This document shows positions 11,062 to 21,948 of a DNA stretch of 64,000 nt, one piece after another. Within the stretch, counting starts at the first letter, position 1. The number at the start of each line of letters is the position of its first letter. The notes beneath the pieces are model-generated. The model saw only the letters and a program-made list of their open reading frames with translations. It did no database searches and had not been told where the DNA came from. Source of the DNA: Escallonia rubra (taxonomy: Eukaryota; Streptophyta; Magnoliopsida; Escalloniales; Escalloniaceae); NCBI GenBank assembly GCA_033065855.1, contig JAVXUO010000243.1, positions 248,001 through 312,000 of the forward strand. The letters run 5' to 3'. A program made the position numbers and the translations under genes.

Positions 11062-11252
11062 GGATTTGGATCTCTTATTGTAACTCATGGTTACAGCAGG
11101 GGTGCTGTGATAGAGGGAAGAGAGAGAGTAACCATGATTTACATCCATCACAGCCGCTTCCCTATCTCTCTCTCTCTCTCTCTTCCCTCTCTCACAGCAC
11201 GCACCACAGCACCCCTGCTGTAACCCATGGTTACAACAGGGGATCCAAATCC
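11062..11252. mobile_element. 191-bp hairpin MITE with 8-bp TSD
   Basis: Ends are perfect inverted repeats over GGATTTGGATC and GATCCAAATCC. Self-complementarity continues inward through GTAACYCATGGTTACA and GCAGGGGTGCTGTG, so most of the element can fold into one long hairpin with a CT/GA-rich loop. The 8 bases TTTTTTTC are present on both sides (11054-11061 and 11253-11260). Because the flanks are T-rich, a 9-bp reading (CTTTTTTTC) is also possible if the right end is set one base inward, so hAT or Mutator origin is undecided. Confidence 0.7.
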
Positions 11253-11260
11253 TTTTTTTC

Positions 11261-13241
11261 CATCTCTTTCTCCTTCAGTCTCTATCTCCATTCTCCTTCA
11301 AGGAGAGGGTAGACGCGATTAGTGATGTTTGTCAGTTTGAGTGCATGGGGCAATTGGTGGCAGTGGATGGGACAATAGGCAAGGAAGGTAATGGTGGGAT
11401 GGTGATGGTTAAGGCGATCGGTGGTGGGTGCAACTTCAGGGTGACGAAGTTGGGGCCAATTGGTGCTGGGTGTGATCTATAGGTGATTGAGTTGGCGATG
11501 ATTGGTGGCGGCCGATGGGTGCGATAATGGTGGGTCCTCACCCCTAAAGCTTATCCAGACTGCACAATTTGTTGATGGTGGGTTTAGTTGTGCTTTTGGA
11601 TCGAGGTAGTAGAGGTGGTGGTGTGTGGCTGGTGTCAGTGGTGTGGTGGTAGGTTTAAGATGTTGGTTGCTGCTGATGGCGAAGGCGCCATGATAATCCT
11701 ATCCGGCCTAATATATGGGTTTGGTCCAACCGCGGGATAGAATTTATAACTTATCAGGCCTTATCTGACAGAATATGCTATCCTACCTGACTGAATAATC
11801 CTGCACACCAAATGTAACGATAGTATATTCTGATAAGTTGAAAGGAGAGTGAAGGGCAGAAAAATAAACCGCAGCGCATAGCAAAGTCATTGAAAACTCG
11901 TCCTGTTTGCTTAATAAAAGTTTGTGGTGGATTATAAGAGTTGTTCTCCTTGCTTTAACGAAAGGTCGTTCTCTTTGCTAAATAATAGCTTGTGGTGGAT
12001 TATAAGACTTGTTCTCTTTGCTTTAACGAAAGCTTGACCCTAAAAACTTAAGTCCGACGAATAGAAACTCAAATGAGAGTCAGTGCCATAAGTCTCATTG
12101 TCACACCAACTTGACTAGAGATTACAGTCACAACTAGAACCAATGTGAGGGTGAGTACGGTAAAAGTCTGAGACATTTTTCTCAAGCTAGGTGAACTAAA
12201 GGCTATATATGATCTTCATTCTGGAAATGAAAATGATAGAAGAGGGGGGAATAATTCAAGCAGGGGCACATGGGAAGTACATGTCATGACCCACGCACGG
12301 GCTACAGCTAAGTTGTGAATCGAAAAGCTCTCATCACAAGACACGGAAATTCTCACACAGTGCTTTCATGGATCCCACCACCACTCTCCCATCCCAACCC
12401 CAAAAGACGACTCCACAAAAGATTGTGCTCACACTATTCCAGAAAGATCAATAAAAGGATAGCCAAAGGAAAAGGAAAAGGAAAAGGGAAAACAAAAATG
12501 CCCACGTACAAAAGAAAAGCAAAAAGAAGTTGAACCCTCCCCCACCCCTCCTGGCCCTCCCCAAAATGTTATTTACGTGTTTGAAGAAACAAGAAGCATT
12601 CTGATGAACTGGATTTACAGAACTATATTCGGACAGAGATGCAAGGCAGAAAGAGTTTTAGGATCTCAACATTATGATAAATTCTTTTTCCCAAACTAAG
12701 AAAAGCTTTCCTTTCTAGACCATTTAACTACCGCATCCACAGTTTAGAGGAAACTCTTGGCATGCCTGTGCTCCGAGAAAGATGTTGATGCCAGAGTGCC
12801 TATAACACTTTCTACGTATACTCGAGCCCTGCTCCCCAATATTTGTTCCAGATGAATGCAAGCCTTGCGCCCTTGGTTTGAGTTTTGAATGCCTACAAAT
12901 TAGTCCCCAGCAACTTACCCGAGTAATCTGTGGGGGTAGTGATGGTCCGGATGTGCTAAATCTGCTAATATCTACATACATTCTCCCTAAGGAAACAATA
13001 AATAAAAAGTTTACAGACAAGAAATAGGGGAAGGGGTTCATCAAAGCCACTGGGATTAGAAGCTTGCACTGTTGCAAGCTGCAACCAAAGACATGATAAA
13101 GAGTTACCAGACCATAAAAAAAAGTCAAAATTCTGAATCAGCATCTCAAAATTTTCAAAAGTAGGAGGGGTGAAACACATGTTAGCAAGCTTGATCAACT
13201 GATTAAAGAACCAACCAAGAAGGTTGGGGGGTTGGGGAACT
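11261..13241. other. intergenic region; Tourist-like remnant near 11721-11818
   Basis: Mostly GGTG-rich then AT-rich spacer without a recognised gene. At about 11721-11818 a segment begins GTTTGGTCCAACCGCGGG and ends TCCTGCACACCAAAT. These ends are partly inverse to each other and resemble Tourist (PIF/Harbinger) MITE termini; this part is tentative. The last 500-600 bases probably include the 3' UTR of the minus-strand ATL gene. Confidence 0.35.
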
Positions 13242-14384
13242 CTATATGCCTTGTGTTCTACTAGTCCATGGCAATTCCATATTCAGATGAGGATGATCAT
13301 TCACCTGGGTATCTGAAGAACTTGCAAATGCGCCCTTCTTAGGCCATAGCCAAATCTTGGAAACAGAATAGCTGTCTCTTTTTGTCCCAATACTAATTTT
13401 CTTCCCCTCCACATCCCCATCAACTGAAGGATTGCCATTTAATCCTATGTCTCTCACAAGTTTCGCATCACGACCATCTTGCTCATTGTTCAAGGCCACT
13501 CGGAGCCTCGAATCACCAACCACATACTGATACGATCCCATCGAGTAGCACCTTCTCGCATCCAAATTACTGCTACTAGTCTCTCCTCCAGCCTCCCCTG
13601 CCCCATCATTCAATTTCCTGAACTTACCAAGCCTTACGGGTAAAACCCCCTTTTCGACCTCAACTTCCTGAACTTCAACAGTCTTCTGTCTTGGAGTGAA
13701 CCCATTCCCTCCTCCATTCCCGGGAAAGAAACCGTCTTCTCTTGCATCATCAAAATCGAAAATGGGATTTTCATACCCTGGACTGAAAAGGGTTCCTCTG
13801 CAAAGAGGGCACGATGAGTTCGATAGGAGCCACGTGTCAATGCAATTGATGTGGAAAGCATGGCTACACATAGGAAGCAATCTCAATTTATCCTTCTCAG
13901 AAAATTCACACAAACAAACAGCACAATCAAATGGTTCCTTCAAACCCACAATCTCCTTATACATAAACACAGGCAATGCATCTATAAAAGCTTGATCCAG
14001 ACCAGAATCATGTAAATGGAAGAGTTGCTGTAATTGTCTTTCAAGAGCATCAGAGCTAGAAACTTCAGGGTATCCATTACTAGACTGACGGTTATTTGCA
14101 GAAGATGGGTGCTTTATCAGAAATCTAACCAGCAAGTGGAGAAGACCAGATATGAAAAACAGAACAGCTAAAATCACTATAATGAAAAGAACGGCTGGAC
14201 TAATTCTATTGCCAGATGATGATGGAGGGGATGATTCCTTATGAAGAGTACTACTATATGGAGGAGGTGAATATGTCAAGGCACCATCTTTCTGGCTAAT
14301 TTGATGTTCAATCCAAGACATCTTCAAATGGGTATGCTCAAAAAGCCATCTATGCTCTTTGATTTCTGCCATCGAACAGATCAT
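13242..14384 (-). CDS. ATL47-like: RING-H2 E3 ubiquitin ligase, ATL46/ATL47-like
   Basis: Intronless frame of up to 380 residues. A proline/serine-rich N-terminus precedes one membrane segment (about residues 62-89, AVLFIIVILAVLFF). Then come the GLD motif (128-130) that defines the ATL family and a complete RING-H2 finger at residues 154-195: C-x2-C, a 14-residue gap, C-x-H-x2-H-x2-C, a 10-residue gap, CPLC. The Pro after the third pair and the Trp in DTWL, which contact E2 enzymes, are present. The rest is a long Ser/Gly-rich, probably disordered tail. ATL proteins sit in membranes and transfer ubiquitin from E2s, often in defence or hormone responses. The sequence around the membrane segment and RING fits the ATL46/47 branch. 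The first Met directly follows a stop; family members I recall start near MSWI, which is Met 22 here, so the true start may be at 14321. The UBC-type E2 gene in this window is not evidence of partnership. Confidence 0.9.
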   Translation of the reverse strand: MICSMAEIKEHRWLFEHTHLKMSWIEHQISQKDGALTYSPPPYSSTLHKESSPPSSSGNRISPAVLFIIVILAVLFFISGLLHLLVRFLIKHPSSANNRQSSNGYPEVSSSDALERQLQQLFHLHDSGLDQAFIDALPVFMYKEIVGLKEPFDCAVCLCEFSEKDKLRLLPMCSHAFHINCIDTWLLSNSSCPLCRGTLFSPGYENPIFDFDDAREDGFFPGNGGGNGFTPRQKTVEVQEVEVEKGVLPVRLGKFRKLNDGAGEAGGETSSSNLDARRCYSMGSYQYVVGDSRLRVALNNEQDGRDAKLVRDIGLNGNPSVDGDVEGKKISIGTKRDSYSVSKIWLWPKKGAFASSSDTQVNDHPHLNMELPWTSRTQGI

Positions 14385-17300
14385 TTAGGTAAACCAAATC
14401 AAACCCTAATGTTTGGTCACCACACCTTTTGCCTCAGAAAATAGATGAAACAGAGGCACTAGAAGCGTTTGGTGCAATGAAGTAGCACTCTTTATTGTAT
14501 CAGATGTAAACCCAAGTTCATATGAACGAGTGCACCTACCTTTGATTGTGAAGAAGCCACCATTAATGTATTCTTGAAAAGTTCTTGACGATGGGCCCTT
14601 GCAGCAGCAAAACCCTAACTAACACCGACCCTTTTTAGGGGAATCAAATTCCCGAGGTAGGAAGAGGAAATGATACAAAGGGATGTGTCTAAATCTAGTT
14701 TATAAAATAGAATGTAAATTTGTATAATATTCGGAGTGAATTATACCTATCTCTGTGCGTGTGTTTGTGTGTGCGCCTGAGAGAGAGAGAGGGGAAAGAG
14801 ACGGGTCAGTTCTCTTCGAACTGGAAGAAGCACAGAGGCCAAAGGCTGGCTCTCTGAGATGGGCTTTTACTAGTTTCCAAAGAGCAAGGCAAAGGGGGGA
14901 TTGACAAAACACAAAAGGAAACAAAATTTAGACGAATCCCCACGCGCCAATCCAGGGCGGGGAGATTGATTATTTGGTCAACTTTGTATAAGATAGTACA
15001 ATTCTTTTCGAATTTATCAACGAGACTTCAATTCATCTCTATTGGCACTCTTACTTTTGATAACAGCACTTCAAGTACAGCTGATTTTGCACGAGATACA
15101 ACTGTTTTCATTCATTCATTCATGGCGACGTAGGAATTGCTATTTGCAAATAGGTTTGGCGGTGGTGCTCCCCCCTGGGATTCTTAGGTTTAGGGTGGGC
15201 CTGGGCTTGATCGGAAGCTTATTCCGTGCCTACGTTGTAGCCCACTCGAATGGGCTGAGAAATCCGTGAAGCCTACGTTTGAATAAAAGCCATTTTTCAT
15301 AAATTTCATTTTTTGTGCTTTCGAGAAAATTATGTTTGTTTTCCATTTTTAAACTCGTTAAACAAAAACATTCTGTTACAATTTGACCGTTGTTCGCCTT
15401 TAGAATTTCAAGGAAACTTTAACGTGTTGCTATGGAATAGAAAAGTTTTCTGAGGCGTGGTTGCGAATGGCGTAAGTTTGATTTATCTATGATGTCATTA
15501 ATGATAGTTTTAATTAATCGTAAGAAGTTAGTATTATGATACTTTTGTCATTTATATACCTTTACAAATTTGAAAGGGTTCTCGAAATAGTTACTTTGAA
15601 CCTCAAGAATCTTCTTAGCCCGACCATGTCTTCAACACAAAGACTAATGTGCCAATTATTATCATTAATGGTGATTTTATCATTTCATATTGAAATTAAT
15701 TTAAACTACGTCGTTTAGGAATTACACCCCAAAAAATTTCTCTATAGCATAGCAACGTATTAGTTTTTTTTTTCTACGTTACAAGTATAACACCAACCCT
15801 TCTTGAAATTCATGCTAATTATCTTATTGCCAAATATGCTTTGCCAATTCTGTAATTTATTTTTTCCAATTTTTTGTAGTTTCTTGGATTAACCTTTATT
15901 GTTTTTATGCGTTCAGAAATTGCATTTAATTAATAGTTATACTTAGAGAAAATTAATGAGCAAAGTCAGAATTCATGTAGGAAACTTATCGTAAGAATTT
16001 GTAAATAGTCAAATGAAGAAAATTGCGTGAAACATAAATTTCATCTTTTCTAGATAAAAGCTTATCCAAGAGAGGCCTAAGCACTACTATAATTTAAATA
16101 AATAATCATTTTTGTTGCTATAAAAGTGTGGCATTTCTTTGGCTAAATTTCGGATTTATTGGTCTACAATTAGGTAAATCCAGTGACATGACATTTGTAG
16201 GATCTTACGTGTGCATGTGGGCTAATATTGGATGTGCCTTTGAAGGATGAACCATGTGAATGCGTATAAATGGGATTAGGTGAGGTTTTATGGATGACAA
16301 TTACGTCTTAATTGTGAAGAAGGAAGATAATCAGAAGAGACATGCCCATTTGGTCAAGTTAGGCATCATTCTATACTCCACCCTCCACAACTACGTGCTG
16401 GTATGATGTGATAACCATCCAACAAGCTAAGATTTTTATCCGTTTCTCCTTGGGGTGTAGGTTGAGTAAGAATTATGACGCTTGATGCCGTGCTCAGATT
16501 CATTCTCGACAGTAAATACCGATCGATCAGGATCCTTTCTTATAAAATAAATTTAGTGTAACAAAACTATCATATAATGTATTCAAACTGTAAGGGGGCG
16601 TTCAATGTCGGTTTATATGTGAAGACGTTCTGGTAATTCTTTTCATCAAATTTGATTCTTCAAAACTGACAGGATGCAAGAAAATGAGGATACTGAATTT
16701 AGTCATTTTTTAGTATATTGAAACAAATTTAACCGATTTGTTATTTTTGCCGAGCACTTCAAAAATGATTTAATCTAAACTTAATCAAGTTCGACCATTT
16801 GAGAATCAATCCCCATGTAGCTTTACTGATTTTGATTTTAAGTTTTTACGTTGGTTGTACTTTAATGACAAGCGTCAGCCTTTCAGAAGCAAATAAAGGG
16901 GTGGATCAGCATAGCACATTAAAAAGTGAAAATGGTCTCTCTAAATTCTTACTGTGGAAAACCAAATTTCTCTGCATATGACTTTAGACAGAAGAGAAAC
17001 TTTAGTCTTGTTCATGCCTACTGCTCCGGAAGGAGGTTGACTCAGATTCCTAAGCTCATATATAGGATTTCAACTAAAAGCTTTATAGTGATCAAGAATT
17101 TGAAAAAGGAAGGAAACCAACTAACAATGGTCTTCTTTGTCATAATATTTTGATGGTTTCCGCATCATCCGTCACTGTAATGGCTCCCTTTGCACCACCA
17201 AAGGTGCACTTGAATTATAGTATCCACCACTGCAACCACTCTCTTGACCTTTATCATGATTGATGAACATTTCTGCACCACCACATGCGTAGTGAGCGTT

Positions 17301-17850
17301 TCTTGACATCACCAACTTAGTTTCTTTCTGGTATTTCAATCACCTGTATATTAGTAGTTGAGATCATCAATTATGCTAATCCCAATACCGTTGGTGTAAG
17401 GGTATAACGACTCTCTTACGGCGGCTAATTAGTCGACGAGAGAGCGACATCCGATGCATTAATCGCCAAATCTATACATCTTTGCGGGAAAACTTCGCAT
17501 AATAATCTTACAAGTCAAAGTATTGATCAACCAACAACTCTAGAAATTACGAGGTCAAGGAGATGAAATAAGACAAGAATCAATACGTTGGAAGATCCGG
17601 ATACTTGTACATTGATTTGATTTGAAGAGCAAACTATTCATCCATGCAACGGATGCTTAATATTGATTGTTCTAGACTAGTTATAATAGAGTGTACACAG
17701 TAATACAATCTAACACAATTCTATGCATATTGGTATGTGATTTTCCACAATTCGAAATAGAAAAGAAGTTTTCCTCATGATTATGGCTCGGAAGCAACCT
17801 TGTCCAACTCTCGTCTGACCCTGCAGAGATGGCACTATGGCACGTTTGCT
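14385..17850. other. ATL upstream region and AT-rich intergenic DNA
   Basis: The first 300-500 bases are the presumed leader and promoter of the ATL gene, including a GA/CT repeat at about 14780-14793. A leader intron is possible because AAAGGTAGGTG occurs on the minus strand near 14546. From 15 kb to 17.8 kb no gene is supported; all open frames are short and featureless. Confidence 0.4.
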
Positions 17851-20244
17851 TTACAATGGTCCAGAGGTATCCATGGATCTCTCTTCCTCCTCTCTTATGG
17901 TGTTGATCATAAGAGCAACCTGATTAATGCTAGGCCTGGCCTCGGCAGAGCGATTTACGCATTTTATAGCAATTTGTAGCAAGCCCACCATCCTCTCTTC
18001 ACTTGCACCTTCTCTGACTAGGGTTCTATCGAACACTTCCACCGTCCATTCTTCTCTAACCACAGAGACAACCCATGTAGCCAAATCCATGCCATTGTTC
18101 TGAACCGTAGATATCTTTCCTGTTAACATCTCCAGAAGAATCACCCCAAAGCCATAAATGTCTCCTTTGAATGTGCCATCACTGGCTCCTGTGGCTTGGT
18201 AGCTATTGACACTGGAAACTAATGAAAGGTCTTGATTCTCTGTGGCCATTAGACCGTATTCACTTATGTATGGCTCCAAGTTCTTGTTCAGCAGAATGTT
18301 GGAGGATTTCAGGTTACCGTGAGCAATCCCGTCCTCGTGAAGCTCTTCATGCATGAAAGCTAAGGCTTCAGCTGTAGTAGCTGCAACACCAAGTCTGCTG
18401 CCCCAGTCAAAGACTTGGTTCAGTTGGGTTCCTGAAATTAACAAGCAGTGCCTATCAGTCAATCCATATATATTTATACTTTCGAAAGGTAACATAAACG
18501 ACACATCCAACGGAAGATGAGATTGTAAGTATGGCTACTTGTAAATGATAAGTTTCTCTAGTTAGGTGTAACATATAAACCTATTATTGGATCTCGTGCA
18601 GGGCTGAAAATGATTCAAACGGAGTTGAACCAAGTTGAGATCTTTCCAAGATGAGCTTCGATTTGGACTTGAGCTCAACTCAATTAGCCAAGTTTGTAAA
18701 ACATAAAAAATTTGATTCAAAACTGAGCTTAACGCAATTAACATGATGAACAAGTGAAGCCTGGCCGAGTCTGTTAAGTAAATGAGCTCATTGAGCTCGA
18801 CTCGACTTGAATTCAAGCTTAGCAGTTTTACTTTATAGCAAACCCTGGTGATCAAAAAAAAAAAAGAAACCAAAACCCTCCAATAGAGAAAAATTGAATG
18901 AGATTGAGAGTTACCGTGGAGAAGCTTGAAAACACTTCCATTAGGCTGATATTCATAGACCAAGAGCTTCTCTTGCTTGGAACAATAGAAGGCGACGGCT
19001 GGCAACACATTTGGATGCTTCACTTGATCTAACCTTTGCATCCTCTGCTTGAAATCGCTGCTCGAGATTCCCCAATCCTTAATCCTCTTAACCGCCAGAG
19101 TCATCCCTTGATCTTGGCATATCACCTTATATACACTGCCGTGTTTTCCTCTCCCAAGCAACTCAGCCGGAGCCTTGAGCAGCTCCTCGAATTTCAACCC
19201 GTTCACCTCCGGACTTGTAAGGACTACGAGTGATGCTGAAACTGGCCCACTTTCAGCTGAAGCAACAGAAACTCCTGACTTGTTCACAACTGATTTATAC
19301 TCGCTGGAAACAAAGCTAGCGTTTATACTACTGTCATCATTAATTGCTACCACCTTGTTAACTGTGTCATATCTCTCTTCTTTCGCCTTCTTGTTCTTAC
19401 ACACCCTAAAGATTATAAGGAGGACCACAACCAAACCTACAAGGAAATAGCCCGAGTACATGAGAATCTGGTCATTTGAAAGACCTTTTCTCGATGTATC
19501 ATCCCCTGATGAATTATATGGTAATGATTTGCATCTGTTTGTTAATGGAGCACCACATAAATCAGGATTGTCGGAGTAACAACTAACATTGAAAAGATCA
19601 CCACCTCTAGGAATTGGACCTGAGAATTTGTTGACCGAGACGTTGAATGTATTGAAGTTGGGAAAATCAAATTTTGGTATAGGCCCGGACAACTGATTTT
19701 CCTGAGCAGAGAACTCAGTCAAGCCTGAGATCCTGGCCAAATCAGGCAAGACACCCGAGAAACTATTGCGCGAAATATCAAGCCTTTTCAGATTGTTTAA
19801 TCGGGCGAATGCCTCAGGAAGGCTACCAGAAAATTGGTTTCCACCAATATGAAAGCCAGTGATTTGATTGCAATTTGCAAGCTCGTCTATATTCTCTCCA
19901 CGGAGAGTGTTCTCATTGAGACTAATAATAGTAAGAGATGCAGCAAGAGACTGCACACTGCAGAGAGTACTTGGATCAAAAATTCCAGAAAACTTGAAGT
20001 GGTCAAGGTTGATTCTCTTCACGGTAAAGTGGGCATCGCATTTGACACCAACCCAGTTATCCTTGCATGGATAAGAAGTTAAATTCCAACCCTGAGTTGG
20101 ATCAGGTATGCCATTGCCGTTTGAAAGTTTTCCAAGATATTTGACCAGCGCGTTTCTGACATCGTCTTGATCAACTTGTGGCCTTACTGAGTGCAGAAGG
20201 AGAAAGAGTGAAGCAAAAAATACCAAGATGGAGATTTGATTCAT
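17851..20244 (-). CDS. LRR receptor-like pseudokinase (LRR-III, probable inactive receptor kinase)
   Basis: Two exons, 20244-18915 and 18431-17851, join in phase (CAC G/GA ACC) to give 636 residues. The intron has GT-AG ends. Order of features: signal peptide (1-22), LRR N-terminal domain with the paired cysteines near C60 and C69, about five leucine-rich repeats (about 75-215), a cysteine pair (C230/C238), a membrane segment (about 261-282), juxtamembrane region, and a kinase-like domain from about residue 358. The glycine loop (GRGKHGSVYKV) and the ATP-binding Lys (K386) are kept. The catalytic HRD is HGN (481-483) and the Mg-binding DFG is EYG (501-503), so phosphotransfer is unlikely. This matches the plant LRR-III class annotated as probable inactive receptor kinases (At2g26730 type), which work as membrane scaffolds or co-receptors. 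A Met six codons upstream (20262) is in frame; I chose 20244 because the signal peptide begins there. Confidence 0.9.
18432..18914 (-). other. intron of the LRR pseudokinase with transposon-like filler
   Basis: The 483-bp intron contains, at about 18593-18860, a stretch rich in GAGCTCAACTC, GAGCTCGACTCG and AAGCTTAG words that begins CAGGGCTGAAAATG. This looks like a worn hAT-type MITE, but clear matching ends and a duplication could not be shown. Confidence 0.4.
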
Positions 20245-21948
20245 GTTGGAAACTACATACATTGATCAAAACTTTGGGATTCAAAACATGATATGGCTAG
20301 TGATTGGAGTTGTGATGCAAAGGAGGTCAGCTCAATGTTCAAATGCTTGTTGGTGTTAGTTTTAATGCCAAATGGCGGGAATTACAAGGGTAGTTTGTAT
20401 TCTTATGGCGTTGATTATCTCTCTACGGAGTGACATTGGGATCAAAATGCACTTGGGTTATGGAGCCGGCCACTGGAAAAGGTTAGAACTGGATTTTCAT
20501 GTCGTTCTCAATTGAATTATTCAAGAATCTTGGATCAACCTTGTAAATGATGCTCTTCCAAGCTGATCCAAACCATTCTCCCAGTATGTGCTTGGATTAC
20601 GACTAACGAATCGTGTCCCTCTAAATGAGACTTGTTCAGGAATACGTTATATGTAACATTCGAAGTCTTTACTCGTATACAATAACATTTAAGATGACAT
20701 TTTAACACAAATCAACGATATATACGGAACTCAGATGATGCCATTAATACACTTCTTAAAAAAAGAACGTCTAAATCCACAACTTATCGTGCTTTTCCAC
20801 GCCATCAACTGTTGCTAAAAGGTTAGTACTTTGTCCTTCATGCACTCTTTAGTAAGAATGGGAGTGAAAAACATAGTAGAATGTAGATTTAAACTTCTTT
20901 CTTTCCAGAAATATTATATTATCCTTCTTAGGGAGAATTAGAAGAGTCCATTTTTCTTTGGCAGCAGAAATAAAAAGGTTAAGTTTCAGGCGAAGATATC
21001 AGCAAACTTGACTTGTTAAAAAAGACCAAAACAGCCAACTTGAAGTCATGAACACCCAAGCTCCAGCTGATATTGTGGTGGTTACTTTATTCATTCTTGT
21101 CGCTGCCCTTTGTCTCCCTTCCCTGCTGCAAACTCTACGAGCAACAGGGCGGTTGTTAGATTATGCACATAGAATAGCATCCAGAGGATCTTCTAAATTA
21201 TTATAACGTGCTTATTCAAAACTTCTTTCATTGGTTTCAGGAAAATGTCACCTATCAATGAGTGTATCAGACAATTGGACAAAGCAAAGAGATGGTATTA
21301 AACACCTCCCTGCCGTTCTCTTAGAAAATAACTTGAAAGAGACCCATCCCTTTCTAACACACGACACTAGTTCTGGCCCTTCTCTCCTCTCTTGCCTTTG
21401 ATTCTTATTTCTTAATCATTTCCATCTTGATCCCACTTGCACATAGCTTTGCAACTAAGAAAGTACTGGATCCATGATCAATTCTTCCGACAATCTAAGA
21501 CCGTTGAATTTCTGGTGTATTATAACAGCGGCACAAAAACTAGCTCGATTCCTAACTCTAGACTTGGTCAAAAAGGATTTCACATTTACGTTCTACATAT
21601 TTTGACGTCATAGATTCTTGTGTTACGATATATATTCATTTAAATTAACAAATAAGAAGTGACATCAAACTCTAGATTACTCTTTTTCTGGCTTTTATAC
21701 TCTCAGCACATATCTGTGACGAAGAGATCTCTGACCAGAAACGTAGCATCTCCACAACTTCATTTCTATCTTCATTCATCCAATGTGCCAGCACAAATTG
21801 TGTAAACAATACAGATGCTTGGCATCAAGTCTCTAACTGTCCTTTTTCCAAATTTTACAGGCGACTAAACCTATAAAAGTCGTAAAATAAGAAAAGTAAG
21901 CGCTAACATAAATGAATCTGTTCATATTAAGCCCGAGGATATTGGTCC
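20245..21948. other. intergenic region
   Basis: Promoter of the minus-strand pseudokinase on the left, 3' side of the E2 gene on the right. No gene or complete element recognised. Confidence 0.4.
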
